A DNA stretch of 64,000 nucleotides, from positions 499,693-563,692 of the forward strand of contig NZ_JH651384.1 of assembly GCF_000260135.1 (NCBI RefSeq), written 5' to 3'. The translations under genes and the position numbers were made by a program. The notes below the pieces were generated by a model. The model did not search any database. It saw nothing but the letters and a program-made list of their open reading frames with translations, and had not been told where the DNA came from. The first letter of the stretch is position 1; each line of letters starts with the position of its first letter. This document shows positions 47,255-55,719 of the stretch, in pieces. Origin of the DNA: Thiothrix nivea DSM 5205 (lineage in GTDB: Bacteria; Pseudomonadota; Gammaproteobacteria; Thiotrichales; Thiotrichaceae).

Positions 47255-47324
47255 GTAGGGGCAGACCCCCGTGTCTGCCCTCTTTCTACCAGCGACATGG
47301 GCAGACACGGGGGTCTGCCCCTAC
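47255..47324. repeat. Nested long palindrome between gcvH and gcvP
   Basis: Two 26-base arms (47255-47280 and 47299-47324) are perfect reverse complements, separated by 18 bases. Each arm also holds its own 8-base hairpin ('gggcagac'/'gtctgccc' around a 6-base loop). The whole occupies most of the gcvH-gcvP intergenic space. It resembles palindromic dispersed repeats (REP/MITE-like) and could also form a strong RNA hairpin within the transcript. Confidence 0.9.
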
Positions 47325-47327
47325 GGA

Positions 47328-47714
47328 TTACTCTTCCGCTTCCGTCGTGTAGGCTTCGGCATCCATCAGCTCACCCAGCGCATCTTCGTCTTCCACACGC
47401 ATGGTGAACAACCAGCCGTCACCATAGGGGTCGGAGTTGATCAGTTCGGGAGAATCTAGCACCGCTTCGTTGATTTCGGTAATAACGCCCGGTACTGGTG
47501 CGTAAATGTCGGAAGCAGCTTTTACGGATTCAGCCACCGCACAGCCATCTTCTGCGCCGTATTCCGCACCGACTTCCGGCAGGTCAACGTGAACCAGATC
47601 GCCCAGCAGCTCCTGGGCGTGGTCAGTAATGCCGACGGTGACCGTACCGTCGCCATTGTCACGCACCCATTCGTGGGATTTTGTGTATTTCAGGTCAGAA
47701 GGGATATTGCTCAT
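47328..47714 (-). CDS. gcvH: Glycine cleavage system H protein
   Basis: 128 residues from the ATG at 47714 ('ggag' nine bases upstream). The lipoylated lysine is in '[18 protein letters not shown]' near residue 65, and the N-terminus '[18 protein letters not shown]' is characteristic. GcvH carries the aminomethyl group between GcvP, GcvT and lipoamide dehydrogenase. Its stop codon lies 4 bases from the palindrome's second arm. Confidence 0.98.
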   Translation of the reverse strand: MSNIPSDLKYTKSHEWVRDNGDGTVTVGITDHAQELLGDLVHVDLPEVGAEYGAEDGCAVAESVKAASDIYAPVPGVITEINEAVLDSPELINSDPYGDGWLFTMRVEDEDALGELMDAEAYTTEAEE

Positions 47715-47738
47715 GAGGGTCACTCCAAAAAAACTTGA

Positions 47739-48818
47739 TTACAAAACAGATTTGCCATTACGTGCGAAGACCGGTTTCACCACCTTGGCCGGATGCAGTT
47801 TACCGCGAATATCGACCTCGCAAGTATCGCCGCAATCCGCCGGAACCCGCGCCAGCGCAATCGCTACGCCGAGTGTAGGCGAAAATGTGCCACTGGTGGT
47901 TTCGCCTTCGCCACTCTTACAGATAACTTTCATGTGGCTGCGTAAAACGCCCTTGCCCTCCAGCACCAACCCAACAAATTTTTGCGTAATTCCGGCAGCC
48001 CTCTGGGCTTCCAGCGCGCCACGACCCATAAAGTCGCGGTCTTCGGGTTGCCACGCAATCGTCCAGCCAAGGCCGGAAACGAGGGGGGAAGTGGTTTCAT
48101 CCATGTCAATGCCATACAGGTTCATACCGGCTTCCAGACGCAGGGTATCGCGTGCGCCAAGGCCAATGGGCTTGATGTCGGCAGCCAGTAATGCATCCCA
48201 CACTTTTTCGGCCTGTTGTGAAGGGAACATCATTTCAAAGCCGTCTTCGCCAGTGTAGCCAGTACGGGCAATGAACCAGTTGTTGACGAACGCACCATAG
48301 AAGGCTTTCAGCGGCTCAACAATGGCGACTTCGCTGGCGGGCATGATGCCCATGACCTTGGCGCGGGCATTGGGGCCTTGCACTGCGATCATGGAAAGGT
48401 CGTCGCGCTCGGTCAATTTGGCGTCGAATGCGGCAATTTGCTGTTGCATCCAGGCGATGTCTTTTTCGCGCGTACCGGCATTGACCACGATGCGCCATTG
48501 GGTATCGGTGATGAAATACACAATCAGGTCGTCGATGACTGTGCCTTCCGGCGTCAACATGCAGCTATACAGCGCTTTGCCGGATTCTTTCAGCTTGTCG
48601 ACGTTGTTGGCCAGCAGGTGTTGCAGGAAGGCTTTGGAGCCAGCGCCCTCCAGATCAAGAATGACCATGTGTGACACATCGAACATGCCCGCGTCATTGC
48701 GCACCTGATGGTGTTCCTGCATTTGTGAGCCGTAGTGGATGGGCATTTCCCAACCCGCGAAATCGACCATTTTCGCGCCGGATTCAAGGTGCTTGTGGTA
48801 AAAGGCAGTACGTTGCAT
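47739..48818 (-). CDS. gcvT: Aminomethyltransferase (glycine cleavage T-protein)
   Basis: 359 residues. It transfers the methylene group from aminomethyl-GcvH to tetrahydrofolate and releases ammonia. Signatures: '[23 protein letters not shown]' region at the N-terminus, '[12 protein letters not shown]', '[16 protein letters not shown]' and '[14 protein letters not shown]' with the catalytic Asp. First gene of the operon, directly downstream of the glycine riboswitch and its terminator. Confidence 0.98.
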   Translation of the reverse strand: MQRTAFYHKHLESGAKMVDFAGWEMPIHYGSQMQEHHQVRNDAGMFDVSHMVILDLEGAGSKAFLQHLLANNVDKLKESGKALYSCMLTPEGTVIDDLIVYFITDTQWRIVVNAGTREKDIAWMQQQIAAFDAKLTERDDLSMIAVQGPNARAKVMGIMPASEVAIVEPLKAFYGAFVNNWFIARTGYTGEDGFEMMFPSQQAEKVWDALLAADIKPIGLGARDTLRLEAGMNLYGIDMDETTSPLVSGLGWTIAWQPEDRDFMGRGALEAQRAAGITQKFVGLVLEGKGVLRSHMKVICKSGEGETTSGTFSPTLGVAIALARVPADCGDTCEVDIRGKLHPAKVVKPVFARNGKSVL

Positions 48819-48841
48819 TGTGTTCTTCCCGGTTCAGACAT

Positions 48842-48875
48842 AAAAAAAGGACGGCAGACCGCTTGATCTGCCGCC
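48842..48875 (-). terminator. Terminator hairpin in the glycine riboswitch expression platform
   Basis: On the minus strand a 9-base GC-rich stem ('ggcggcaga'/'tctgccgtc', one G-U pair) is followed by seven T, 24 bases before gcvT. It directly follows the second aptamer and is the likely glycine-controlled attenuator. Confidence 0.8.
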
Positions 48876-49064
48876 CCTCTGTCCTGTTACCTGAGAGATT
48901 CCCGGCACGTGTTTTTACTGCCGGTTACTACCCTTCGGTGAGCGCATCCGCGCTGCTCTCCAGAGTCAGATATAGCACTGCCAGTCCTTTTGCCTGAGCG
49001 TTTCCGGGCGGAATTGCGCCTTCGGCGGCTGCCACATGGGCAACACTCTTCTGCCAGCTTTTAC
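48876..49064 (-). promoter_or_regulatory. Tandem glycine riboswitch (gcvT type)
   Basis: Two similar aptamers lie in series on the minus strand. The upstream one has 'gcagaagagtgttgcc', 'gccgccgaaggcgcaa' and 'ggaaacgctcaggcaaaagg'. The downstream one has 'ctggagagcagcgcgg', 'ctcaccgaagggtagtaa' and 'gggaatctctcaggtaacag'. These are the conserved glycine-aptamer elements ('CCGAAGG', 'CUCAGGnA'). A short linker (~15 bases) joins them, and a terminator hairpin follows. Binding of glycine is expected to turn on gcvT-gcvH-gcvP. Confidence 0.93.
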
Positions 49065-49265
49065 TGAATCGGGCGATTGTAGCGGATGTGGTGCTGCAAC
49101 AGAAGAGAATCAGGTGAAAACACGGCCTTTTGTCAAGAAAGGCTTAATAACTTTTATCAGAAGTTCAATTGAGGTGAGTCAAGGCATACAATCCCCCCAA
49201 CCTAATAAAGTTAATTCCTGCCAGCCTGAAGGAGTCGCCTTGGCACTGGCGCAAAGGAGCATATA

Positions 49266-49778
49266 ATGATGAGCAAGGTTATAAGCGAGGGTAGAAATGT
49301 CGCCATTCTGTTTGCGACGCTGATGCTGTTCTGGCTGATGCTGAGCAGCAGGCTGGATGCAGACATCCTCATCGTCGGTAGTATCATTTCCCTCGCTATC
49401 GCGCTGCTGTACCGGAATGGCCTGTCTTTCTTCACGGAATTTCACTTTACGCCCGAGGCTATCGTTGCGGGTTTCTGCTACTACGCCTATTTCTTCAAGG
49501 AACTGTTCAAGTCCAACGTCAAGCTGGCGGCCATCGTGCTGTCACCTTCCCTTCCGGTCAAACCGGCCATCGTCAAGGTGCGAACCAAACTGAAAACCCG
49601 CATGGGTCGCCTGATGCTGGCCAATTCCATCACCCTGACGCCGGGTACGCTGAGCGTGGAACTGGATGGCGAATGGCTGTACGTACACTGGGTGCGTATG
49701 GAAGCTGACGATATTGAGGAAGCCACCGCGTGCATTGTCAGCGGGTTCGAGTCTTATCTTGAGGTGATGTATGGTTGA
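49266..49778 (+). CDS. mrpE: Mrp/Mnh antiporter subunit E-like protein
   Basis: 170 residues; 'aaaggagc' precedes the ATG (a second ATG follows immediately). Two to three N-terminal hydrophobic helices lead into a cytoplasmic domain with 'PAIVKVRTKLKTRMGRLML' and 'ANSITLTPGTLSVELDGEWLYVHWV', the MnhE/MbhA signature. It is the first gene of the thirteen-gene redox/antiporter operon. In Mrp and MBH complexes this subunit belongs to the sodium-translocating module. Confidence 0.94.
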   Translation: MMSKVISEGRNVAILFATLMLFWLMLSSRLDADILIVGSIISLAIALLYRNGLSFFTEFHFTPEAIVAGFCYYAYFFKELFKSNVKLAAIVLSPSLPVKPAIVKVRTKLKTRMGRLMLANSITLTPGTLSVELDGEWLYVHWVRMEADDIEEATACIVSGFESYLEVMYG

Positions 49779-50031
49779 TGTGCTGATCATGCTAGCCGCC
49801 GGTTTGGCTGGCGCTGCGTTCCTGCTGGCTTTGATACGTTTTATTACCGGCCCGTCACGGCTGGATCGGGTAGTGGCGTTTGATGTGTTGACCGTCATTG
49901 CCATCACCTTCATTGTGCTGGCGGCATTACTGGAAGGCCGGGGCGTGTATCTGGATGCAGCTCTGGTGTACGCACTGCTATCGTTCCTTGGGGTGATCTC
50001 CGTTGCCCGTTATCTGGAGGGGCGTTTCTGA
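49771..50031 (+). CDS. mrpF: Mrp/Mnh antiporter subunit F-like protein
   Basis: 86 residues with three hydrophobic helices, matching MnhF/MbhB: 'FITGPSRLDRVVAFDVLTV' is the family hallmark between helices 1 and 2. It overlaps mrpE by 8 bases and the next gene by one (TGATG), so translation is probably coupled. Confidence 0.93.
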   Translation: MVDVLIMLAAGLAGAAFLLALIRFITGPSRLDRVVAFDVLTVIAITFIVLAALLEGRGVYLDAALVYALLSFLGVISVARYLEGRF

Positions 50032-50369
50032 TGGGTTTCATACTCGACATGATCGGCGGCGTGCTGCTGGTGGGTGGCGCAGCCTTCCTGCTGTTCGGAG
50101 GGCTGGGGCTGGTGCGGATGCCGGATATTTACAACCGTATTCAAGCCGGGGCGAAAACCACCACGCTGGGCACGTTGCTAACACTGGCTGGTGCGGCCTG
50201 TTTACAACCGGCATGGGGATGGAAATTGCTGCTGATCGGCGTGTTCCTGATCTTTACCAACCCGGTTTCCGCGCAGGTGCTAGCCAGAACTGCCCACCGG
50301 CATGGCGCGGCGAAATCCCCGTTAACCAAGGTTGACCGTTTGGCCGAAGACCGGGAGGGCGAAGCATGA
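50031..50369 (+). CDS. mrpG: Mrp/Mnh antiporter subunit G-like protein
   Basis: 112 residues with three hydrophobic helices. 'GLGLVRMPDIYNRIQAGAKT' and 'TTLGTLLTLAGAA' match MnhG/MbhC. The C-terminal tail is hydrophilic. Overlaps the next gene by 4 bases (ATGA). Part of the sodium/proton antiporter module of the complex. Confidence 0.93.
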   Translation: MGFILDMIGGVLLVGGAAFLLFGGLGLVRMPDIYNRIQAGAKTTTLGTLLTLAGAACLQPAWGWKLLLIGVFLIFTNPVSAQVLARTAHRHGAAKSPLTKVDRLAEDREGEA

Positions 50370-50620
50370 ATACAGTTTTATTTGGCATTGCCGCGCTGTT
50401 GATGATAGCGATGATCGGCGCGGCGTGGGTAACAATCCGTGCCAAACGGGTAGCGATTGCCATGCTGGCGGCGGGGTTGGTGAGCTTGTTTGCCTCGGTC
50501 ATGTTCCTGTTCCTGGCTGCTCCTGATGTGGCGATGACCGAAGCCGCCATCGGCAGCGGCCTGACCACCTTCCTATTCTTCTTTGTACTCGGGCGGGTAC
50601 GGGGAGGCAGCGATGATTAG
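50366..50620 (+). CDS. MbhD-like (DUF4040) subunit
   Basis: 84 residues with three hydrophobic helices. 'RVAIAMLAAGLVSLFASVMF' and 'LAAPDVAMTEAAIGSGLTTF' match the MbhD/DUF4040 domain, which in classical Mrp systems forms part of the C-terminal extension of MrpA. Here it is a separate gene, as in membrane-bound hydrogenase operons. Overlaps the next gene by 8 bases. Confidence 0.92.
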   Translation: MNTVLFGIAALLMIAMIGAAWVTIRAKRVAIAMLAAGLVSLFASVMFLFLAAPDVAMTEAAIGSGLTTFLFFFVLGRVRGGSDD

Positions 50621-51314
50621 GAATTTTGCCGTTATCCTGTTACTGCTGGGGCTGGGGGTCATTTTCCTGCATCTGCTGGATGGCTATGTTCCGGCCACTG
50701 AACTTAACCAAACCGCCCGTTATTACGCAGAACATACCGCGCAGGATTTGGGTGCTGCCAATATCGTCACTGCGATTATCGTCACCTACCGGGGTCTGGA
50801 TACGCTCGGGGAGGTCACCGTTTTGTTTCTGGCCTCCACCATTATCGGCATGGTTTTGGCGCAAGGCGAAAAGCGGCAGCGGGCGCTGCAACGCAAGCTG
50901 CCACCCTCCGGCGAACTGCTGACGACCGGCAGCCGTTTGCTGGTGCCACTGATTTTGTTGTTCGGCGCTTACGTATTCGTGAACGGCCATCTGACGCCGG
51001 GGGGCGGCTTTCAGGGCGGGGCAATTTTGGCATCGGCGGCACTGTTGCTGCTGCTGACTGACCCGCTCAAGCGTTTCAGCCACGGCCTGATCTCACTGGT
51101 GGAATCCATTTCCGGGCTGATATTTGTCGGCATTGGCGCACTGGGGCTACTGCTGGCGGGTGGGTTTCTGGATAACCGTATCCTGCCGACCGGCGAATTC
51201 GGCACGTTGTTCTCTGCCGGGGCTATCCCGCTGATCTACAGTTTCGTCGGCCTGAAAGTGGGCGCGGAATTCACCTCAATGCTGTCCAACCTGGCAGAAA
51301 CGGAGAAATCATAA
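50613..51314 (+). CDS. MbhE-MrpB fusion subunit
   Basis: 233 residues from the ATG at 50613. Residues ~1-90 match MbhE, the second part of the MrpA C-terminal extension: 'ANIVTAIIVTYRGLDTLGEV'. Residues ~100-225 match MrpB/MbhF: 'LTPGGGFQGGAILASAALLL' and 'IPLIYSFVGLKVGAEFTSML'. Six or seven hydrophobic helices in all. The fusion replaces two separate archaeal MBH subunits. Confidence 0.9.
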   Translation: MIRNFAVILLLLGLGVIFLHLLDGYVPATELNQTARYYAEHTAQDLGAANIVTAIIVTYRGLDTLGEVTVLFLASTIIGMVLAQGEKRQRALQRKLPPSGELLTTGSRLLVPLILLFGAYVFVNGHLTPGGGFQGGAILASAALLLLLTDPLKRFSHGLISLVESISGLIFVGIGALGLLLAGGFLDNRILPTGEFGTLFSAGAIPLIYSFVGLKVGAEFTSMLSNLAETEKS

Positions 51315-51670
51315 TGGACTGGATTGCAATGACCACCGGCTTCGTCCTGATTTTGATGGGGCTGTATGGCGCACTGACCAACCGTAACATCCTGCGCATC
51401 ATCGTGTCGTTTACGGTCGCCAATACCGGGGTGAACCTGGTGCTGGTGGCGGTGGGCTACATGCACGGGCGCACCGCACCGATCCTGACCGAAGCTGTGC
51501 CAGCTGCCGAAGCGGTTGCCCGTATCATCGACCCGGTTCCGCAAGCGTTGGTGCTGACCGCGATTGTCATCGGCCTGGGCGTTACCGCCATGATGCTGAC
51601 TTATGCCTACAAGCTGCATGAAGAAAAAGGCACGCTCGACATCTCCAAATGCAGGGATCTGAAATGGTAA
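51314..51670 (+). CDS. mrpC: Mrp subunit C / NuoK-like protein
   Basis: 118 residues with three hydrophobic helices: 'GFVLILMGLYGALTNRNIL', 'IVSFTVANTGVNLVLVAVGY' and 'ALVLTAIVIGLGVTAMMLT'. This is the MnhC/NuoK/MbhG family, a link in the proton path between antiporter modules. Start overlaps the previous stop (TAATG); the antiporter gene starts 7 bases before its end. Confidence 0.94.
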   Translation: MDWIAMTTGFVLILMGLYGALTNRNILRIIVSFTVANTGVNLVLVAVGYMHGRTAPILTEAVPAAEAVARIIDPVPQALVLTAIVIGLGVTAMMLTYAYKLHEEKGTLDISKCRDLKW

Positions 51671-54600
51671 GCCCGATCTACATCATTGCTGCCGGGCTGG
51701 GCGGTGCGTTCCTGCTCGGTTTGTTGCCGAACCAATGGCGCAAGCTGGCTTATGCCATCACTGTGGCGACCCTCGCGGGCATGGCCTGGATTGCCGGAAG
51801 CTGGTTGTATGCATTCGCTGTACAAGACATGGCCAGCGTGGAAATTTTCACTGCTGGAACCCAGCCACCGTTTGCAATCAACTTCCGGGTCGGACTGGCA
51901 GAAGCAGCACTGGCTCTGCTAACCAGTCTGATCGGGCTGCATTCCTCGCTTTATATGCAAAACAACCTGCTCAGGGAAGGCCGCAAGGCGATGGCGGTGC
52001 TGCTGATTTTCATCATGGCGCTGTGCGGAGTCATTTTTACCCGCGACGTATTCAACCTGTTTGTATTCATGGAACTGACGGTGATTGCCACCGGTGGTCT
52101 GGTGCTGCTGTCAGTTGACCGGCGGGCGCTGGGCGCTGGGCTGAAATACCTGATTGTGTCTCAATTGGTGTCCATCCTGATGCTGGTGGGGATTATCTTC
52201 CTGTATCACGTGACCGGCTCGCTGAATATCGACGACATGGCGACGGCGCAAATCAATTTGCTGCAAGGCGGCATGATGGCGTTTTTCCTGCTGTTCATTG
52301 CGGTGCTGGCTGAGTTGAAACCGTTCCCGGCGAATGGCTGGGCGCTGGATATTTACGAATCGGCGCACCCGGCATTTTCGGCGATTTTCTCAACCGCGAC
52401 CGGCGGGGCGACCATCTATGCGGCGGACAAGCTGATGCAGATTGGTGGTGAAGCCTGGCTGCCTGCGGCTACCGCCATCGGCCTGATCACCTTTATCGCA
52501 GCGAACATTTTTGCGCTGGTGCAGAACAACGACAAACGTCTGCTGGGGTATTCTTCAGTGGCGCAAATTGGCCTGATCCTGACCGTGGTGGGTCAGCGCG
52601 ATATTCTGGGTGAAGCTTACTACTACATTGTCGGCGGTATTTTGCTGGCACATGCGGTTTCCAAGGCCGGGTTGTTCTGGCTGTCCGGGTTGGTGGCGAA
52701 ACGGGAACTGACCGACTGGGCGGCACTGCGCAGCCAGCCGGTATTGGTGTTTGCGTTTGCAACCTTCCTTGCGCTGCTGGTGGGATTGCCGCCCTTCCCC
52801 GGTTTCTATGCGAAATGGGATCTGGCGCATTATCTGGCGGCGGACGGACGGCTGTGGGTGCTCGGCCTGATCCTGTTCGGGGCGCTGGTGGAAGCGGCTT
52901 ACCTGTTCCGCTGGTTTGGCTACGTGATCAAACGCGAAGCTGCCGAGGATGGCCTGACGTGGCAATCCATCAAAGCCGATGTGGCGTTCAGCGCGGTGAT
53001 TGTGGCGTGGCTGCTAGCCTACTTGTGGGGATATTTATCCGGCCACAGTAATCTGTTGCACGCGATCCCGCTGCTGTTTGCGCTGGCGTTCCTGCCGCTG
53101 GACTGGCTGCCTGCGAAAATCAAGAACGTGCTGGCAATCGGCGGGCTGCTATACTGGTTTTACCTCAACTACCCGGCTTACGACCCGCTGAAGCTGATCT
53201 TTGCGGCGGTGATGCTGCCGGGTGGGGCGCTGATCCTGTTGGCGAGTTTCCAGACGCAGAAACGGCGGATTGGCTTCTATCCGGCAGCGATGTTGATGTT
53301 TGCTGGCTTGGCGATGCTGATCAACGCGCAGACTTCCTTTGACTTCTTTGCTGCGTGGGAATTGCTGACGGTGGGTTCCTACTTCCTGATCTTGCGCGGC
53401 AAGTATTCCGAACCTCATGCGCTGTCGTACCTGGTGTTTTCACTGGGTGGGGCGTTCCTTATTCTGGCCGGGTTTGCGCTTGCGGCTCAGGGTGCTCCTG
53501 AATTCCAGCTAACAGCGTTGGCGAACGTGGCGGCTCCGTATGCACCGTGGGTATTTGCCATGCTGGCGATTGGTTTCATGACCAAGACAGCGGCGGTCGG
53601 TGTGCATATCTGGCTGCCCGGCGCTCATGCCGAGGCGGAAACCGATGTGTCGCCGATGGTATCCGGCATCCTGCTGAAAGCGGGTTTGTTCGGCCTGTTC
53701 ATGCTACTGATTACCATGGGCAAGCAGCAGCTTTACGGGGTGGAACTGACCCATGTGATGCTGTGGATTGGCGCACTGTCGGCATTGATTGGCAACCTGA
53801 TGGCGATATTCCAGGAAGACGCCAAACGCCTGCTGGCCTATTCCTCCATCGGACAAATGGGCTATGCGGTGTTCGGTCTGGCGCTGATGAACCATCTGGG
53901 CTGGCTGATGGCGCTGATGTTCGTCATCAACCACTACATTTACAAATCCATGCTGTTTCTGTCTGTGGGCGGGATTGCCAAACGCACCGGCACGCGCCTG
54001 ATGTACCGCATGGGTGGGCTGATTACGCTGATGCCGCTGTCCTTCATCGCGGTGATGATTGGCATTATTGCGATGTCGGGCGTGCCACCGCTGTCCGGTT
54101 TCGGCGGGCGCTGGATTTTCTACAACGCCATCATGACGGCGGAATACCGTTTGCCACTGGTGATTATTTTCCTCGCCGGGCCGATTGCGTTCCTGTACCT
54201 GTTCCGGCTGATCCACACCATTTTCCTCGGCCAGTTGAAGGATGAGATGCGCAAGATCAAGGAAGCGCCGTTCTGGATTGTATTGCCACAGATGATTTTT
54301 GTGGTGTTCCTGATAATCTTTGCTCTGGTGCCGGGTCTGGCACTGCGCAAGGTGGATGCCTACATGTCGCAGTTCTTTGCCGGAAATGGGCATCTGAACT
54401 GGGAAGGATTGACGATTACCAGCGACTACGGCTACTGGAGTCCGGTGTCGATCATGATCGTGATCGGGGTGATTTTCATGACGCTGTTCCTGTGGCTGCT
54501 GTTCGTCAACCGCAAGGCGCAGAAGGTGAAACAGTTCAATATCGTCTTCGCGGGTGAACGACCATACCGCCCGGAAACCACCCATGTTGCGTGGAATTTC

Positions 54601-54798
54601 TTTGCGCCGTACCGCAAGGCGCTGGGTTTCCTGACTGAGCCGCTGGTCGAGCGGTTCTGGGCAACCGTGACGGAACTGCTGCACTCGGCGGCGGACATCC
54701 TGCGGCGTTTCTACACCGGCAATGGCCAGACTTACGCGATTCATTTGTTGGGCTTTGTGATCATTGTCTACGTGCTGTGGATAGGGGGTAAGCCATGA
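51664..54798 (+). CDS. Tandem antiporter-module protein (two NuoL/M/N-MrpD-like domains fused)
   Basis: 1044 residues from the ATG at 51664, about twice the length of MrpD or NuoM. Module 1 (~1-480) has a membrane Glu in 'FNLFVFMELTVIATGG', Lys in 'ELKPFPANGWALDIYESAHP' and in 'AHAVSKAGLFWLSG'. Module 2 (~520-960) has 'FDFFAAWELLTVGSYF', 'FMTKTAAVGVHIWLPGAHAE', 'ILLKAGLFGLFML' and 'HYIYKSMLFLSVGG'. Both carry the Glu/Lys residues used for proton transfer in complex I. MBX/MBS complexes have two separate antiporter subunits; here they are one chain. The C-terminal ~80 residues are an extra helical extension. Confidence 0.93.
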   Translation: MVSPIYIIAAGLGGAFLLGLLPNQWRKLAYAITVATLAGMAWIAGSWLYAFAVQDMASVEIFTAGTQPPFAINFRVGLAEAALALLTSLIGLHSSLYMQNNLLREGRKAMAVLLIFIMALCGVIFTRDVFNLFVFMELTVIATGGLVLLSVDRRALGAGLKYLIVSQLVSILMLVGIIFLYHVTGSLNIDDMATAQINLLQGGMMAFFLLFIAVLAELKPFPANGWALDIYESAHPAFSAIFSTATGGATIYAADKLMQIGGEAWLPAATAIGLITFIAANIFALVQNNDKRLLGYSSVAQIGLILTVVGQRDILGEAYYYIVGGILLAHAVSKAGLFWLSGLVAKRELTDWAALRSQPVLVFAFATFLALLVGLPPFPGFYAKWDLAHYLAADGRLWVLGLILFGALVEAAYLFRWFGYVIKREAAEDGLTWQSIKADVAFSAVIVAWLLAYLWGYLSGHSNLLHAIPLLFALAFLPLDWLPAKIKNVLAIGGLLYWFYLNYPAYDPLKLIFAAVMLPGGALILLASFQTQKRRIGFYPAAMLMFAGLAMLINAQTSFDFFAAWELLTVGSYFLILRGKYSEPHALSYLVFSLGGAFLILAGFALAAQGAPEFQLTALANVAAPYAPWVFAMLAIGFMTKTAAVGVHIWLPGAHAEAETDVSPMVSGILLKAGLFGLFMLLITMGKQQLYGVELTHVMLWIGALSALIGNLMAIFQEDAKRLLAYSSIGQMGYAVFGLALMNHLGWLMALMFVINHYIYKSMLFLSVGGIAKRTGTRLMYRMGGLITLMPLSFIAVMIGIIAMSGVPPLSGFGGRWIFYNAIMTAEYRLPLVIIFLAGPIAFLYLFRLIHTIFLGQLKDEMRKIKEAPFWIVLPQMIFVVFLIIFALVPGLALRKVDAYMSQFFAGNGHLNWEGLTITSDYGYWSPVSIMIVIGVIFMTLFLWLLFVNRKAQKVKQFNIVFAGERPYRPETTHVAWNFFAPYRKALGFLTEPLVERFWATVTELLHSAADILRRFYTGNGQTYAIHLLGFVIIVYVLWIGGKP

Positions 54799-55715
54799 TG
54801 CAGGCAATCCTGGAATTCAACTGGATGCGTATCCCGTATGCCTTGCTGACGATTTTTATCGTCTTCAACTTCGGCTTTTTGATGAATGCGACGATCCAGA
54901 AAATTGCGGCACGGGTCGGGCGGCGGCATGGCATTCCGGTGTGGCAGAACTATGTCGACATGATCAAGAACTATGCTCTGCGCACCTCCATTACGCATGG
55001 GGTGATGTTTTATCTGGGGCCGGTGTTCCGGCTGTCGGGTGGGATCGGGCTGCTGATGTTTGTGCCGATCATTTACGGCTCAGATATGTTCAGCAATTTC
55101 TCATTTAGCGGCGACCTGATTCTGGCGCTGTACTTCGTGTTCTTCGGCACGCTGGGCATGGCGCTGGGTGCGGCGGAAAGCGGCCACCCCTATTCCGCCA
55201 TCGGCATTACCCGTGGCCTGTCGCAGATGACGGCGGCGGAACTGCCGTTTGCGCTGGCGGTGTATTCGGTGGCACTGCAATACCAGACGCTTTCCATCAC
55301 CGACATCGTGGCGGCGCAACAGGGCGGCGTGCTCAACTGGACGGTGTTTACCAACCCGTTCGCGGTGGCGGCGGCGATGTTGTCGTTCCTCGGCTCGATG
55401 ATGCGCCCGCCGTTTGACGTAGTGCTGGCGCCGCAGGAAATCCCGATCGGCCCGCCGACTGAATACCATTCTTCGTTTCTGGCGCTGATGCAGACCAATC
55501 GGGCGCTGTTCCCGGTGGCCAAGATGGCGGTGTATACCAGCCTGTTCTTTGGTGGTGCGGCCAGTTGGCCAGTGTTTTTCCTCAAGGTATTCCTGCTGTA
55601 TATGTGGTCGGCGTTCGTCGGCGTGGTGTTCCCACGTTTCCGGGTAGAGCAGTCGATCCGCTGGTTTTTAATCTGGGGCGTGCCGTTGGGCATTATCGCC
55701 GTGGTATTGGTGTAA
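54795..55715 (+). CDS. NuoH/MbhM-like membrane anchor subunit
   Basis: 306 residues with about eight hydrophobic helices. 'KIAARVGRRHGIPVWQNYVDMI' and 'PFALAVYSVALQYQTLSI' with 'RPPFDVVLAPQEIPIGPPTEY' match NuoH/MbhM, including the acidic loop near the quinone-chamber equivalent. It connects the peripheral Fe-S arm to the antiporter arm. Starts inside the previous stop (ATGATG). Confidence 0.93.
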   Translation: MMQAILEFNWMRIPYALLTIFIVFNFGFLMNATIQKIAARVGRRHGIPVWQNYVDMIKNYALRTSITHGVMFYLGPVFRLSGGIGLLMFVPIIYGSDMFSNFSFSGDLILALYFVFFGTLGMALGAAESGHPYSAIGITRGLSQMTAAELPFALAVYSVALQYQTLSITDIVAAQQGGVLNWTVFTNPFAVAAAMLSFLGSMMRPPFDVVLAPQEIPIGPPTEYHSSFLALMQTNRALFPVAKMAVYTSLFFGGAASWPVFFLKVFLLYMWSAFVGVVFPRFRVEQSIRWFLIWGVPLGIIAVVLV

Positions 55716-55719
55716 GACT

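Noticed and set aside
47255-47324. CRISPR-like repeat
   Set aside because: Only one inverted pair with no direct repeats or spacers, so it is a palindrome and not an array.
49164-49192. Possible sigma70 promoter ('ttcaat' - 17 - 'tacaat') before the redox operon
   Set aside because: The -10 is good but the -35 matches only half of the consensus; left out as unsupported.
53704-54807. Long minus-strand open frame opposite the tandem antiporter gene
   Set aside because: Shadow frame; the plus strand has unambiguous antiporter motifs through this region.
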